The notes: generated from the letters alone by a model not told the origin. 64,000 bases of DNA from a virus (IMGVR_UViG_3300028091_000005:19532-83531); one strand, 5' to 3'. Positions 14,271 through 22,977 are shown, counted from the stretch's first letter. Translations and numbers: made by a program.

Positions 14271-15353
14271 ATGAAAAATACATTTCCCTACGTTGAGCAT
14301 TATATCGAATTTTTGGGCGGGTATCGTGATGCCAGCGGCGCACTCTACGGTCTGTTCAATCAACAGCAACCTCCCATAAATCTGGCCCGGTACGACGTTA
14401 ATATTGTTGAGAGCCTAGCTTGTCAGACTTCGGAAACAAAACTAGGTTACACTGACCGTCAGGCTGATCTAGCTAGGAAACTGGTCAGCAAGTACAAAAA
14501 ACAATTAAGTAACCTACCTACTCCTATAATTGCCCCAGGACTGGAAGAAACTCTAGATTACAGAATGCCCATACGTCAGATTGATCGTAGACGTAGAGTT
14601 TTCATAGAACAAGATAAATTTATTTTAAAGTTTCCCTTTGACAGCGAACTAATCAACGCTCTTAAGAAACAACTCAAAGAAGGTCAAGGCACAGGTAAAT
14701 GGAACGACGAGGAAAAGACCTGGGCCCTTGGTATGACTGAAAGTACTCTTAACTGGATCTTGGCTGTCAAAGACATATATAACTTTGAGACTAGTGATGA
14801 CATAGATAAACTAGCACAGGCTATGCTAGAACGCGAACGCACACCCTACAAACTAGAACTTAGACTAGTAAATGATAAACTAGTGATTACTAATGCTGCC
14901 ACTAGTCTAATAGAATATATAAACGAAAACCTAGGAGGGCTAGACTTGAATAATCTAGTTAGGTTGGTGGATTATAGCAGTGTGCTAGGCTACTCTGTGG
15001 ATACTAGCCTAGTAGAAAGATTAAATATTGACAAGGAGTTTATACCCTGGTTAGTCAATAAAACAATCAAGCTTGATAAAGACCTAGAAGAAGCACAGGC
15101 ACTTGACAAAGTTATAGAATATGCTAGACTGACTAATAGATTGCCAGTGTATCTTTACCAAGGACAGACCAAGATTAAAAAGAACACAGATGGTAAAGAC
15201 TTGGTCTACCTGGACAGAGATAGCGAAGCCACTATAGAGCCTAGATTGCTAGTTACTACCACTACCTTTATGATAGGCCACAAACGTGCTCGTTGGTTAC
15301 AGAGCGCAGAAAAGATTGCCATAATAAACAATGCAAGCCACACTACAGATTAA
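14271..15353 (+). CDS. UvsW-associated protein with possible HARP-like domain
   Basis: The 360-residue protein has a middle segment, about residues 108-165 (RRRVFIEQDKFILKFPFD, then KWNDEEKTWALGM), that recalls the HARP domain of SMARCAL1-type annealing helicases, where a basic and aromatic strand motif precedes a helicase motor. Here the motor could be supplied in trans by UvsW, whose gene overlaps this one by 23 bp. The rest is helical. No methionine that could serve as an alternative start occurs in the first 90 residues, so the leaderless start at 14271 is the only good one. The HARP resemblance is by eye. Confidence 0.6.
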   Translation: MKNTFPYVEHYIEFLGGYRDASGALYGLFNQQQPPINLARYDVNIVESLACQTSETKLGYTDRQADLARKLVSKYKKQLSNLPTPIIAPGLEETLDYRMPIRQIDRRRRVFIEQDKFILKFPFDSELINALKKQLKEGQGTGKWNDEEKTWALGMTESTLNWILAVKDIYNFETSDDIDKLAQAMLERERTPYKLELRLVNDKLVITNAATSLIEYINENLGGLDLNNLVRLVDYSSVLGYSVDTSLVERLNIDKEFIPWLVNKTIKLDKDLEEAQALDKVIEYARLTNRLPVYLYQGQTKIKKNTDGKDLVYLDRDSEATIEPRLLVTTTTFMIGHKRARWLQSAEKIAIINNASHTTD

Positions 15354-16842
15354 CGACGAAGTAAATGTAAAAATACAGGGACTAGATCTTAAACATAGAA
15401 AATATCTTTCGGACAAGTACAAGTTCGAAATTCCCGGTGCCAGGTATCTCCCTGTGGTACGTCTAGGACGCTGGGATGGCAAGGTAAGTTATTTTCAGTT
15501 AGGTGGCACTACCTACATTAACTTACTGCCCGAGATACTGCCCTATCTAGATGATCAGGGCTATGATATTGAAATCAATGACACTAGAGAATACAATACT
15601 AAGTTCAACTTTCCCAGATTTGATAGTGATACCTTTGCCAACAAAACCTGGCCTCAGGGTCATCCACAGGCCGGACAGCCCATAACCTTCCGCGACTATC
15701 AAGTAGAAATAATCAATAACTTTTTAGAAAATCCACAGAGTGTTCAGGAGATAGCTACGGGTGCTGGCAAGACCTTGATCACTGCTGCTCTCAGTAAGAC
15801 GGTGGAATCGCAGGGGCGCAGCATTGTCATTGTGCCCAATAAAAGTCTAGTAGCACAGACCGAGGCAGATTACATTAATCTAGGTCTTGATGTAGGAGTC
15901 TATTACGGAGAAAGAAAAGAACTAGCACACAGGCACGTTATCTGTACCTGGCAGAGTATCAATGTTCTAATTAAAAATAGTCAGGGTAGAAATGCTGAAG
16001 ACGAACCAGCGAGCCTTAGGTTACTTAAAGATCCCAAAGACTATCTAATAGATGATCTAGCACAAGATGTTGTTTTAGTTATGGTTGATGAAGTACATCA
16101 AGCTAAAGCAGAAGTCCTCAAACAACTTCTTTCTGGTGTTTTTAGTCGTGTGCCTCTACGCTGGGGACTGACTGGTACTATACCCAAAGAAGATTTCGCT
16201 CGTGTAAGTATTCTATGTACACTGGGGCCAGTGGTGGGTCGTCTTAGTGCAAGTGAGCTACAGGAAGCAGGGCATCTAGCTGACTGCCACGTGAATATAT
16301 TACAATTACAGGATTACGCAGAGTATTCGGATTATAAATCCGAACTAAATTATCTTACTACTGATACAGCTCGTATTAAATTTTTGTCTGAATTAATCAA
16401 TAACATAAAAGACACTGGCAATAGTCTTGTATTAGTGGACAGAATAGAATCCGGCCGGGGAATAGTGGAAGCACTAAATATGCTGACCCCTGATTCAGCA
16501 GTGTTTGTTTCAGGATCCACTAAATCTAAAACTCGACAAGCTGAATATGATGAAATTGCGACTGCTACTAACAAGATTATTGTGGCGACTTATGGTGTGG
16601 CCGCTGTGGGTATTAATATCCCTCGTATTTTTAATCTGGTTCTTCTGGAACCCGGAAAGAGCTTTGTACGTGTTATACAGAGTATTGGGCGAGGCATTAG
16701 ACGAGCTGAGGACAAAGACTTCGTCCAAATCTGGGACTTGACCAGCAGTTGTAGATTTGCCAAACGCCATCTAACACAACGTAAAAAGTTTTACACTGAA
16801 GCTAACTACCCCTATACCTTTGAAAGAGTGGAATGGAAATAG
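15331..16842 (+). CDS. uvsW: UvsW-like superfamily 2 helicase
   Basis: The 503-residue protein has an N-terminal domain ending with GRWDGKVS, the Q-like segment TFRDYQVEII (119-128), Walker A ATGAGKT (142-148), DEVH box (253-256), motif III LTGT, and C-terminal motifs ATYGVAAVGINIP and QSIGRGIRR. This is the organisation of T4 UvsW, which unwinds R-loops and branched recombination intermediates and moves replication from origins to recombination forks. It overlaps the HARP-like gene. It ends in TAG, followed two codons later by TAA. Confidence 0.93.
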   Translation: MQATLQINDEVNVKIQGLDLKHRKYLSDKYKFEIPGARYLPVVRLGRWDGKVSYFQLGGTTYINLLPEILPYLDDQGYDIEINDTREYNTKFNFPRFDSDTFANKTWPQGHPQAGQPITFRDYQVEIINNFLENPQSVQEIATGAGKTLITAALSKTVESQGRSIVIVPNKSLVAQTEADYINLGLDVGVYYGERKELAHRHVICTWQSINVLIKNSQGRNAEDEPASLRLLKDPKDYLIDDLAQDVVLVMVDEVHQAKAEVLKQLLSGVFSRVPLRWGLTGTIPKEDFARVSILCTLGPVVGRLSASELQEAGHLADCHVNILQLQDYAEYSDYKSELNYLTTDTARIKFLSELINNIKDTGNSLVLVDRIESGRGIVEALNMLTPDSAVFVSGSTKSKTRQAEYDEIATATNKIIVATYGVAAVGINIPRIFNLVLLEPGKSFVRVIQSIGRGIRRAEDKDFVQIWDLTSSCRFAKRHLTQRKKFYTEANYPYTFERVEWK

Positions 16843-16876
16843 CTCTTTTAAATTTAAGCAATACACGGAGAATAAT

Positions 16877-17383
16877 TTGAGAATATTACAACTAGACACT
16901 AATGCAGCCTACAGCCTTAATGAAATACCTGAAGAAATTGATGATGTAAGATTCTGTGTTCTAGATAATTCTGATCCTCGTAATCCCGATTATTATTATA
17001 TTCCGCTAATTTTTCTAGAAAGTTTTAATGCACCAGCTCTGGTGCTTCGTATAGGCGAGAATGAAATAAAAATGCCAGTTGACTGGCAGATATTAATTGG
17101 CGAACCTGATCTGGGAGATCTAGAAGTTGTGCCTCTAACTAGTATAAACGATCGAGGATTTAGCGTGTTCACCTTCAATCCCATCAAGAGTTTTAGGCCG
17201 GAATTTAAACCAGTAGAAGTAATGGATATCTATCAGGATGTAAAATGGTATTTTCCTAAACTTAAACCTGGACAGATGTTGGCAGTGCCCTTGGAAACTG
17301 GTGTGGAAAGTCCACTCTGTGCTTTCTTTGTCAAGGATATAAGTAGGCAGAGTGAGATCGTTAATTATAGTAAGGTATGGTGA
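16877..17383 (+). CDS. Conserved-looking hypothetical protein, 168 aa
   Basis: The TTG at 16877 is chosen as start because a GGAG site lies 7 nt upstream; a longer frame would run back into UvsW. The protein is beta-rich and Pro/aromatic-rich with no cysteine motif or membrane segment. It is coupled to the genes that follow, one base before the next ATG. Position after UvsW suggests a replication or recombination accessory, without motif support. Confidence 0.7.
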   Translation: MRILQLDTNAAYSLNEIPEEIDDVRFCVLDNSDPRNPDYYYIPLIFLESFNAPALVLRIGENEIKMPVDWQILIGEPDLGDLEVVPLTSINDRGFSVFTFNPIKSFRPEFKPVEVMDIYQDVKWYFPKLKPGQMLAVPLETGVESPLCAFFVKDISRQSEIVNYSKVW

Positions 17384-17384
17384 T

Positions 17385-17540
17385 ATGAGTAAACTAAGCG
17401 AACAGGAATGGCTAGAACGTGTACGTAAAGCTTCTGAACAATATACTTTATCTTTAACTGACGAGGAAGCAAAATATAATTCAGCTAGAGATTTTGTTAG
17501 ATGGTTATACGAGCAATGGGGCTATGAATACCGTGGGTAG
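17385..17540 (+). CDS. Small hypothetical protein, 51 aa
   Basis: This acidic helical peptide starts one base after the previous stop and ends in TAG followed by TCT TAA. It overlaps the next gene by 17 bases. No motif is recognised. Confidence 0.6.
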   Translation: MSKLSEQEWLERVRKASEQYTLSLTDEEAKYNSARDFVRWLYEQWGYEYRG

Positions 17541-17784
17541 TCTTAAACCGGGTGTCACTTACATTTATGAACGAGTGGGTGGGAGAACCTATGCTCGTGA
17601 GATGGGTTCCAAGGAGCGTGTACTAATAGGTGAAGAATACGCACTAAAAATTAATCGCCGAAGAATGGAACTTACTGACGAATGGATGCCTATATTAGAA
17701 CAAGCAGACACCAATCCTGCTTTACAAGAAGCATTGGATCGTGTTAAAGTAATATATGAACTTACAAGGCAACACAACACCTGA
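17524..17784 (+). CDS. Small hypothetical protein, 86 aa
   Basis: The start at ATG 17524 lies within the previous gene. The N-terminal half is beta-like (GVTYIYERVGGRTYAREMGS) and the C-terminal half is an acidic helix. Overlaps on both sides show tight translational coupling. Function unknown. Confidence 0.7.
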   Translation: MNTVGSLKPGVTYIYERVGGRTYAREMGSKERVLIGEEYALKINRRRMELTDEWMPILEQADTNPALQEALDRVKVIYELTRQHNT

Positions 17785-18031
17785 TAGTCTGGTCACTGAC
17801 TTTTGGGATTATCGTCTAGAACGTGACAAATTTTGGACTAGGCTACGTATTTTTCGAGAGGATGCAGTCAAACAAGATCCTGATCTAGAAAATTTAACCA
17901 AACTGCAAGTCTTGTTAGAACAAAATTATGGTGTCAGGATACATTTAAATGATGCAGGATATATTCTACCTAGTTATGACATCGTGGACGAAGCAAGCTT
18001 TACTATGTTTCTATTAAAATATGACCGATAA
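17756..18031 (+). CDS. Small hypothetical protein, 91 aa
   Basis: The product is a mixed charged protein of about 91 residues, start ATG 17756 inside the preceding gene and end overlapping the next start by 11 bases. Similar size and a C-terminal ...FTMFLLKYDR suggest relation to the 77- and 89-residue proteins at 19179 and 19413, which also end with a short hydrophobic FAL/VFILKW element. Function unknown. Confidence 0.7.
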   Translation: MNLQGNTTPDSLVTDFWDYRLERDKFWTRLRIFREDAVKQDPDLENLTKLQVLLEQNYGVRIHLNDAGYILPSYDIVDEASFTMFLLKYDR

Positions 18032-18491
18032 ATTAAGTATACAAAATGAAATGCGTCAGTTCGATTCCAAGAACAGAGATTTCTGGGACGAACTCACAGA
18101 TGAGGAGCGGAAAAAGTTTAGCCCTTTTCTAATGATACGCTGGGGTGCTGGAGTAGAAGGCGGCGCAGATATGCAGGAATGGTATATACGTGCTGTCAAT
18201 GAAAGACTTAATCATAACTTCTTTGAGTTAAGTAAACATCCTAAATTACAATGGCTACTAGCAACCACAGTTAGCCCGGGACTGGGCTCACAACGGCACT
18301 ACTGGCAGTCCACAAAAAAACGTGAAGGCACCACCAACAGTAAACTAGTAAAATTCTTGGCTAATCTTCGTCCTGATTTAAAACAAGATGATGTTGAATT
18401 GTTGGCGTCGCTCAATGACATTAAAACTGTAAAAGAATGGGCTAGAAATGCAGGCTACTCAGAACAGGACATTAAACGCGAACTTGGCTGA
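18021..18491 (+). CDS. Hypothetical protein; possible clamp-loader small subunit (gp62-like)
   Basis: The 156-residue protein is helical, with the segment KFSPFLMIRWGAGVEGGADM followed by helices rich in Trp, Asn and His. T4-type clamp-loader A subunits (gp62) are similar in size and have a comparable Y/F-S-x-F-M-V...R opening, and they are encoded among replication genes. The resemblance is faint and no gp44 partner lies next to it, so this is only a suggestion. Confidence 0.55.
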   Translation: MTDKLSIQNEMRQFDSKNRDFWDELTDEERKKFSPFLMIRWGAGVEGGADMQEWYIRAVNERLNHNFFELSKHPKLQWLLATTVSPGLGSQRHYWQSTKKREGTTNSKLVKFLANLRPDLKQDDVELLASLNDIKTVKEWARNAGYSEQDIKRELG

Positions 18492-19182
18492 TTTTAAATG
18501 TAAGTATTGTGATAAAGTATTTCGCCGCGAAAGCTCTTTAGCGGCACATCTGTGTGAGAAAAAACGTCGCTGGCAGCAACAAAATGAACAGGGAGTACAA
18601 ATTGGATATAATGCCTACTTACAATTTTATGAAACGACTCAGGGATCAGCTCGTCTTAAAACCTATCAGGACTTTGTGGACAGTCCTTTCTATCTGGCTT
18701 TTGTACGTTACGGCAGATATCTGGTTGGCGTTCGTGCTGTTAATGCTAATAGCTTTACAACTTGGTTATTAAAAAATAATAAAAAACTAGATCATTGGTG
18801 TAAAGATAGTTTTTATGAAGAATGGTTGCGGGAATATTTAAGAAAAGAAAACCCCAGAGATGCTCTGGAGCGAGCTATCAAGGAGATGCAGGATTATGCA
18901 GAAAAACTTAGACTGGATGGAACGGACTCTCTTGGCGATTATAGTAATTATTTCCGTCACGCTAACACTAATCGTGTCTGCTACCATATTACTACCGGTC
19001 GTATTAGCCCTTGGGTTCTTTACAATTGTGATAGTGGTCTGGGCTTTCTTGACACTCTTAGCCCAGAGCAAGTACTTTTGGTTATGCCTTATATTGACCC
19101 TGATTACTGGAATCGTCGTTTCAAGGAATACCTGGCTGACACTGAGTGGGCTAGGTTAATATTGACTCAAGCTGGCCTATGA
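18484..19182 (+). CDS. Zinc-finger protein, conserved hypothetical, about 232 aa
   Basis: The start is placed at TTG 18484, 8 bp inside the preceding gene; an ATG at 18448 in the same frame is an alternative adding 12 residues. A C2HC-type finger occupies the N-terminus: C6, C9, H22, C24 in FKCKYCDKVF...AAHLCEKK. The rest is helical with repeated Trp/Tyr and basic residues, compatible with nucleic-acid binding. It sits in the coupled chain between UvsW and the DnaE-like protein. Partner and target unknown. Confidence 0.75.
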   Translation: MADFKCKYCDKVFRRESSLAAHLCEKKRRWQQQNEQGVQIGYNAYLQFYETTQGSARLKTYQDFVDSPFYLAFVRYGRYLVGVRAVNANSFTTWLLKNNKKLDHWCKDSFYEEWLREYLRKENPRDALERAIKEMQDYAEKLRLDGTDSLGDYSNYFRHANTNRVCYHITTGRISPWVLYNCDSGLGFLDTLSPEQVLLVMPYIDPDYWNRRFKEYLADTEWARLILTQAGL

Positions 19183-19412
19183 TATTATTTGTACTAGATT
19201 TAACTAGGGAATCTAGTACTAGACAGGAACTAGGTTGGCGTGCCACCCTAGGTATAGAAATTAGTCGTTGGTGCCGTGATCTAGGATTAGAACGCGACGT
19301 TGACTATGACTGGGCCTTGATGTCTGCTAAAAATGAATTGCATTTTAGGTTCTGGGGTGAAGATCCAGCCTTCGCCACTATGTTTGCACTACGCTGGGCG
19401 GAATATCTCTAA
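19179..19412 (+). CDS. Small hypothetical protein, 77 aa
   Basis: The ATG overlaps the previous stop (ATGA). The product is a compact alpha/beta protein with Trp- and Arg-rich segments and a C-terminal FATMFALRWAEYL. It is adjacent to a similar-sized gene at 19413 whose C-terminus (LAVFILKWIK) has the same character, so the two may be diverged duplicates. Confidence 0.7.
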   Translation: MILFVLDLTRESSTRQELGWRATLGIEISRWCRDLGLERDVDYDWALMSAKNELHFRFWGEDPAFATMFALRWAEYL

Positions 19413-19682
19413 ATGTTTTATACTACAGATGTTATAACAAACTTTGTGAAAAATCCTAAAAGACTTTATAAAATTGACTGGGTAAGAGACCTAGAGTTGT
19501 GTCTACATAATCCCTACGACAGCACTGACCTAGCCTATTATTATTATCATACGGAACAGGAACTAGATGAAATTAATTCCTGGGTTGAAGAAAATAACCT
19601 AGGCCAACGAACGTTTATTAATCGATGGCGTCTACGAGACGACCTAGCACTTGCAGTGTTTATACTTAAATGGATCAAATGA
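19413..19682 (+). CDS. Small hypothetical protein, 89 aa
   Basis: Starts immediately after the preceding TAA and overlaps the DnaE-like gene by 13 bases. It has a Tyr-rich centre (LAYYYYHTEQEL) and a C-terminal hydrophobic ALAVFILKW element like its neighbour. No family is recognised. Confidence 0.7.
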   Translation: MFYTTDVITNFVKNPKRLYKIDWVRDLELCLHNPYDSTDLAYYYYHTEQELDEINSWVEENNLGQRTFINRWRLRDDLALAVFILKWIK

Positions 19683-20248
19683 AATTTACATCTGATATTG
19701 ATATTGATTTTGCAGATAGGTCCAAGATACTAGAGCTTATTAAACACACACCTGCAAAACTCGAGGATGGGCAACGTCACGCCAGTGGTGTCTATGTTAC
19801 TGAAATCCCTGTTGATCCCTATACAGGGTTGGCCAGTCTTGATTACAAAACGGCAGAAGAACTAGGATATCTTAAATTAGATTTTTTGAATGTCAGTGTT
19901 TATAATCTTGTTCGAGACCCTGAGCATCTAAAACAGTTAATGGCACAAGAACCTGCCTGGCATCGCCTCTATGAACAAGATTTTTGCGCAAAACTAATAC
20001 ATCTAGGTAATCATTACAAAACACTTATAGAAATGCCCGAAGCAGTAAACAGTATACCCAGACTGGCAATGTTTTTGAGTGTGATAAGGCCAGCTAAACG
20101 TCATTTAATTGGCAAGCCCTGGGCTGAAGTAGCACAGACTATCTGGAATCGCCCCGAGGACGGTGGTTATTATTTTAAGAAAAGCCACGCCGTTGCCTAT
20201 GCACATCTAGTGGCAGTTCATATGAATCTACTAGACTCTACGAACTAG
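19670..20248 (+). CDS. Miniature DnaE-like protein (DNA polymerase III alpha motifs)
   Basis: The 192-residue protein carries, in order, motifs of the bacterial C-family polymerase alpha subunit: SDIDIDFADR (8-17), matching PDIDIDF with the first two catalytic aspartates (D11, D13); RHASGVYVT (36-44); KLDFLNV (69-75), matching KFDFLGL with the third catalytic Asp (D72); FLSVIRPAKR (135-144), matching A.YRPGP; and YYFKKSHAVAYA (167-178), matching the FNKSHAAAYA fingers motif. Real DnaE exceeds 1,000 residues, so PHP, thumb and clamp-binding parts are absent. It may be a degenerate regulator, a nucleotide- or template-binding protein, or a minimal transferase. ATG 19679 is an alternative start. 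Confidence 0.75.
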   Translation: MDQMKFTSDIDIDFADRSKILELIKHTPAKLEDGQRHASGVYVTEIPVDPYTGLASLDYKTAEELGYLKLDFLNVSVYNLVRDPEHLKQLMAQEPAWHRLYEQDFCAKLIHLGNHYKTLIEMPEAVNSIPRLAMFLSVIRPAKRHLIGKPWAEVAQTIWNRPEDGGYYFKKSHAVAYAHLVAVHMNLLDSTN

Positions 20249-20623
20249 TATTATACTTCTACGTTTACTTTTCCTAAGGATTGTTTCTTTTAGGCTAATA
20301 GCGGGGCCGTATTTGAGAGCTACGTCCTTGCTGTTGAATGTTTTTAATGTGTATCTAAACTGGTACCAGTCAGATTTTAAAAATATGTTTATGGGCACAA
20401 GTCTATTACTTTCCCACCACCAGGTCTCTCCCATCTCTAGAAAAGCCATTTTTTCCTGATCAGTTTTTAAAGCGCCAAAATCGTAGATGCTAGTAATAAC
20501 ATCGTCCAGATTCTGGACTATGCCAATGTACTCGTTGCCCCCGTAAGTTAAAAAGCTTAAAAAAGGATGATCTTTTAATATATTTTGGTGATCTGGTAGT
20601 GTCATCGTATTAAAAATGCTCAT
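20231..20623 (-). CDS. Hypothetical protein, 130 aa
   Basis: This minus-strand gene overlaps the convergent DnaE-like gene by 18 bp. The protein has aromatic-rich segments (GETWWWESNRLVPINIF) and a basic C-terminus (RKSKRRSIILVRRV). I do not recognise the family. Two amber codons in tandem end it. A CTAAATA box on the minus strand lies one base before its ATG, so expression is probably late; if transcription begins downstream of that ATG, Met7 would be the real start. Confidence 0.65.
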   Translation of the reverse strand: MSIFNTMTLPDHQNILKDHPFLSFLTYGGNEYIGIVQNLDDVITSIYDFGALKTDQEKMAFLEMGETWWWESNRLVPINIFLKSDWYQFRYTLKTFNSKDVALKYGPAISLKETILRKSKRRSIILVRRV

Positions 20624-20631
20624 TTATTTAG
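20624..20631 (-). promoter_or_regulatory. Late-type box CTAAATA abutting a start codon, minus strand
   Basis: Reading on the minus strand, CTAAATA is followed by a single A and then the ATG at 20623. The spacing is too short for a normal leader. Confidence 0.45.
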
Positions 20632-20675
20632 TGTTCTGGTAGTGTGCTGACGCCAAATGTCCAAATAACTAAATA

Positions 20676-20684
20676 TATAAATAC
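20676..20684 (+). promoter_or_regulatory. Late promoter TATAAATAC, 4 nt before a start codon
   Basis: This exact T4 late consensus is followed by CAAG or AAG and ATG 20688. It starts the virion-gene block 20688-22977 and predicts a leaderless mRNA. Confidence 0.65.
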
Positions 20685-20687
20685 AAG

Positions 20688-21128
20688 ATGCAACAAATAA
20701 CCAGTTACATCTATAATAATAGAATCACGGTGGTCTACGACACCGATCTTTCTACAACTGTAAGGAACAGACAAGTGTACACTAGAACAGTGGATATATA
20801 CCCCGAGGTGGATAATCCCATACAGATACGTTTTTTGAATCAGGATCAGAAACCCACAGTTTTATCCAACGTCACTGTTCGTCTAGATGTAATTGATGAT
20901 TATGTGGGCGCAAACAGTAATGTAGTTCTAAGTCGCACTGCCACTGCTATAAACGCAGCAGCGGGGTTATGGACATTAACTATAACTAGTGCCAATGTAG
21001 CAGGGCTAGACAGAAGTACCTACAATTATATGATTAAAATTGATAACGGTTCAGCTAATACCGCAGCCTACACTGATGATAATTTTGGCGCCTACGGACA
21101 GATAAGAGTCCATAACAATACAAAATAA
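20688..21128 (+). CDS. Virion structural protein (predicted), 146 aa
   Basis: The beta-rich 146-residue protein has an immunoglobulin-like pattern of strands (VTVRLDVIDDY, WTLTITSANV, YNYMIKIDNG) and is rich in Asn, Thr and Val, like fibre or baseplate accessory proteins. It follows a late promoter and is grouped with two further structural genes. The specific virion position is unknown. Confidence 0.65.
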   Translation: MQQITSYIYNNRITVVYDTDLSTTVRNRQVYTRTVDIYPEVDNPIQIRFLNQDQKPTVLSNVTVRLDVIDDYVGANSNVVLSRTATAINAAAGLWTLTITSANVAGLDRSTYNYMIKIDNGSANTAAYTDDNFGAYGQIRVHNNTK

Positions 21129-21130
21129 TT

Positions 21131-21355
21131 ATGGCTGCTAACGGGATCAGTACTTTATCTAGCAAGGAAGATAGACAAGTTGCAAAACTTGACCTAGCTC
21201 AGATCGACCGCCAGGCTGGAGGGAATGTACTTGCTCCTGCTTATAGAGCTAGAAACAATTATGATATAACACAGTTACCCACTCAGTACAGTGGTAATAC
21301 GGTTGTAAATAACCCCAACACTGGAGGTTTAATTAATGGAAGACCCTGGGTATGA
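21131..21355 (+). CDS. Small virion-associated protein (predicted), 74 aa
   Basis: A 74-residue protein with a short charged N-terminal helix and an Asn/Gly/Thr-rich C-terminal half. Its stop overlaps the next ATG (ATGA). It is placed between two structural genes under the same late promoter. It may be a connector or chaperone for the large neighbour. Confidence 0.55.
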   Translation: MAANGISTLSSKEDRQVAKLDLAQIDRQAGGNVLAPAYRARNNYDITQLPTQYSGNTVVNNPNTGGLINGRPWV

Positions 21356-22977
21356 GTGATAGTAATAAATTAGCAAACGTTGATTATAGATTAAAAAATC
21401 TTACTAATGCTCTTTATCTAACTAATGACGATGACGTTGCGCTTCGCACTGGTATAGAGGGCAACATAGTGATTAGCGGTAATGTAAATGTTCCGGGAAA
21501 TGTTAACGTAGACTCCGCACATATAACAGAAGTGGGAACTAGTGGTATACTTACTACACCATATCTTCCTGTAGGCGGTAACGTAGCTATAACCAATAAT
21601 GTAACAGTGGTAGATGGTGGCGGGAGTATCACTGTGGATGGTAATGTAACTGCCACAGTCTCAGGCAATGTTAATATTGGAACTTTACCTGAAGTAGAAA
21701 TTAAAAACGATACAGGCAACCCTATAGCTATTAGTAAAAACACTACCACTAATAGTGAATCTAACCCCATCTGGGTTAAAGGTACTAGTGACACAAGTTT
21801 CTTTAGTCCTGTACAGAGTGATGCCTTTGGTAGACTGCGTATTAGCAATCCTTTTACATTGTTTGATGGGGCAATGCGCTACAATGATAATGAGTTTAAA
21901 TGGAATCAGAAAGATACTGCGGGAGGTACGAGTTCTTTCCTAGCTAACGAAAGTAGTGTACTTATGTCAGTGTCCTCCAATGGCGATGAAAGTATAAGAC
22001 AAAGTAAACAAGTATTTGCCTACCAACCTGGTAAAAGCTTACTAACCCTTGTAACTTTTGCAGCTACCACACCCACAGTGGGATTAAGACAGCGTGTGGG
22101 ATATTTTGGAGCACAAAATGGCGTCTATCTAGAACTTGATGGCACCACGGTCAATATGGTTATAAGAAAGTTTACCTCAGGTACCGTAGACGATACATCA
22201 GAAAAGATAGCTAGATCCAGCTGGAATGGAGACAAACTAGATGGCACTGGGCCCAGCGGAATAACTTTAAACTTCAGTAAATCCCAAATATGGTGGTGTG
22301 ATGTAGAATGGCTAGGTGTGGGGTCAGTAAGAACAGGATTTGTTGTAAATGGTCAGTTTATAATCTGTCACACTTTCCATCACGCTAATGTACTAGATAA
22401 AGTTTATATGACCACTGCCTGTTTACCCGTGCGATATGAAATAACAAGTACAGGTGCAGCAGGTAATCTAAGAGCTATTTGTAGTACAGTTATATCAGAA
22501 GGTGGATATAGTAATAGAAGCCTTCCAAGAGCAAAAAGTACAGCACTTACCGGACGTAATTTATCAGATACAGAGTTTAGGCCTTTGATTTGTATTAGGT
22601 TAAAAAGTGGTAATATAGATTCAATTGTGACCCCTAGTAAATTTGATCTTTATGGGTTACAGCAGGCAGCCTTTATATATAGAGTTATTTTAAATCCCAC
22701 ACTCACAGGGGCATCCTGGGTAAGTGCTGATACCAATAGTCGTGTTGAATATGACATTAGTAGCAATGCTCTTTCAGGTGGCACTGTAATTAACGAGGGC
22801 ATTTTTGTAGGATCAAATAAAGGTGGTGCAGCCTCTGTAAGTTCTAACGAAATAGATTTTTCACAACAACTAGGTAGAACTATTGATGGGGTCAGTGATA
22901 TCTATTGTATTGCTGCTATTGCAACCACAAATAACGATGACGCAGTGGCTAGTCTGAGCTGGCAGGAACATATTTAA
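21352..22977 (+). CDS. Virion structural protein, fibre/baseplate-associated, 541 aa
   Basis: Residues about 30-130 are low-complexity Val/Asn/Gly repeats of the NVNVPGNVNVD type, typical of trimeric beta-helical fibre shafts. Then comes the motif QSDAFGRLRISNPFTLFD, seen in many aquatic T4-like virion proteins, and a long beta-rich C-terminal half with aromatic strands (VGLRQRVGYFGAQNGVYLEL). No transmembrane segment or enzyme motif is seen. It ends the late block before the primase promoter. Confidence 0.7.
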   Translation: MSDSNKLANVDYRLKNLTNALYLTNDDDVALRTGIEGNIVISGNVNVPGNVNVDSAHITEVGTSGILTTPYLPVGGNVAITNNVTVVDGGGSITVDGNVTATVSGNVNIGTLPEVEIKNDTGNPIAISKNTTTNSESNPIWVKGTSDTSFFSPVQSDAFGRLRISNPFTLFDGAMRYNDNEFKWNQKDTAGGTSSFLANESSVLMSVSSNGDESIRQSKQVFAYQPGKSLLTLVTFAATTPTVGLRQRVGYFGAQNGVYLELDGTTVNMVIRKFTSGTVDDTSEKIARSSWNGDKLDGTGPSGITLNFSKSQIWWCDVEWLGVGSVRTGFVVNGQFIICHTFHHANVLDKVYMTTACLPVRYEITSTGAAGNLRAICSTVISEGGYSNRSLPRAKSTALTGRNLSDTEFRPLICIRLKSGNIDSIVTPSKFDLYGLQQAAFIYRVILNPTLTGASWVSADTNSRVEYDISSNALSGGTVINEGIFVGSNKGGAASVSSNEIDFSQQLGRTIDGVSDIYCIAAIATTNNDDAVASLSWQEHI

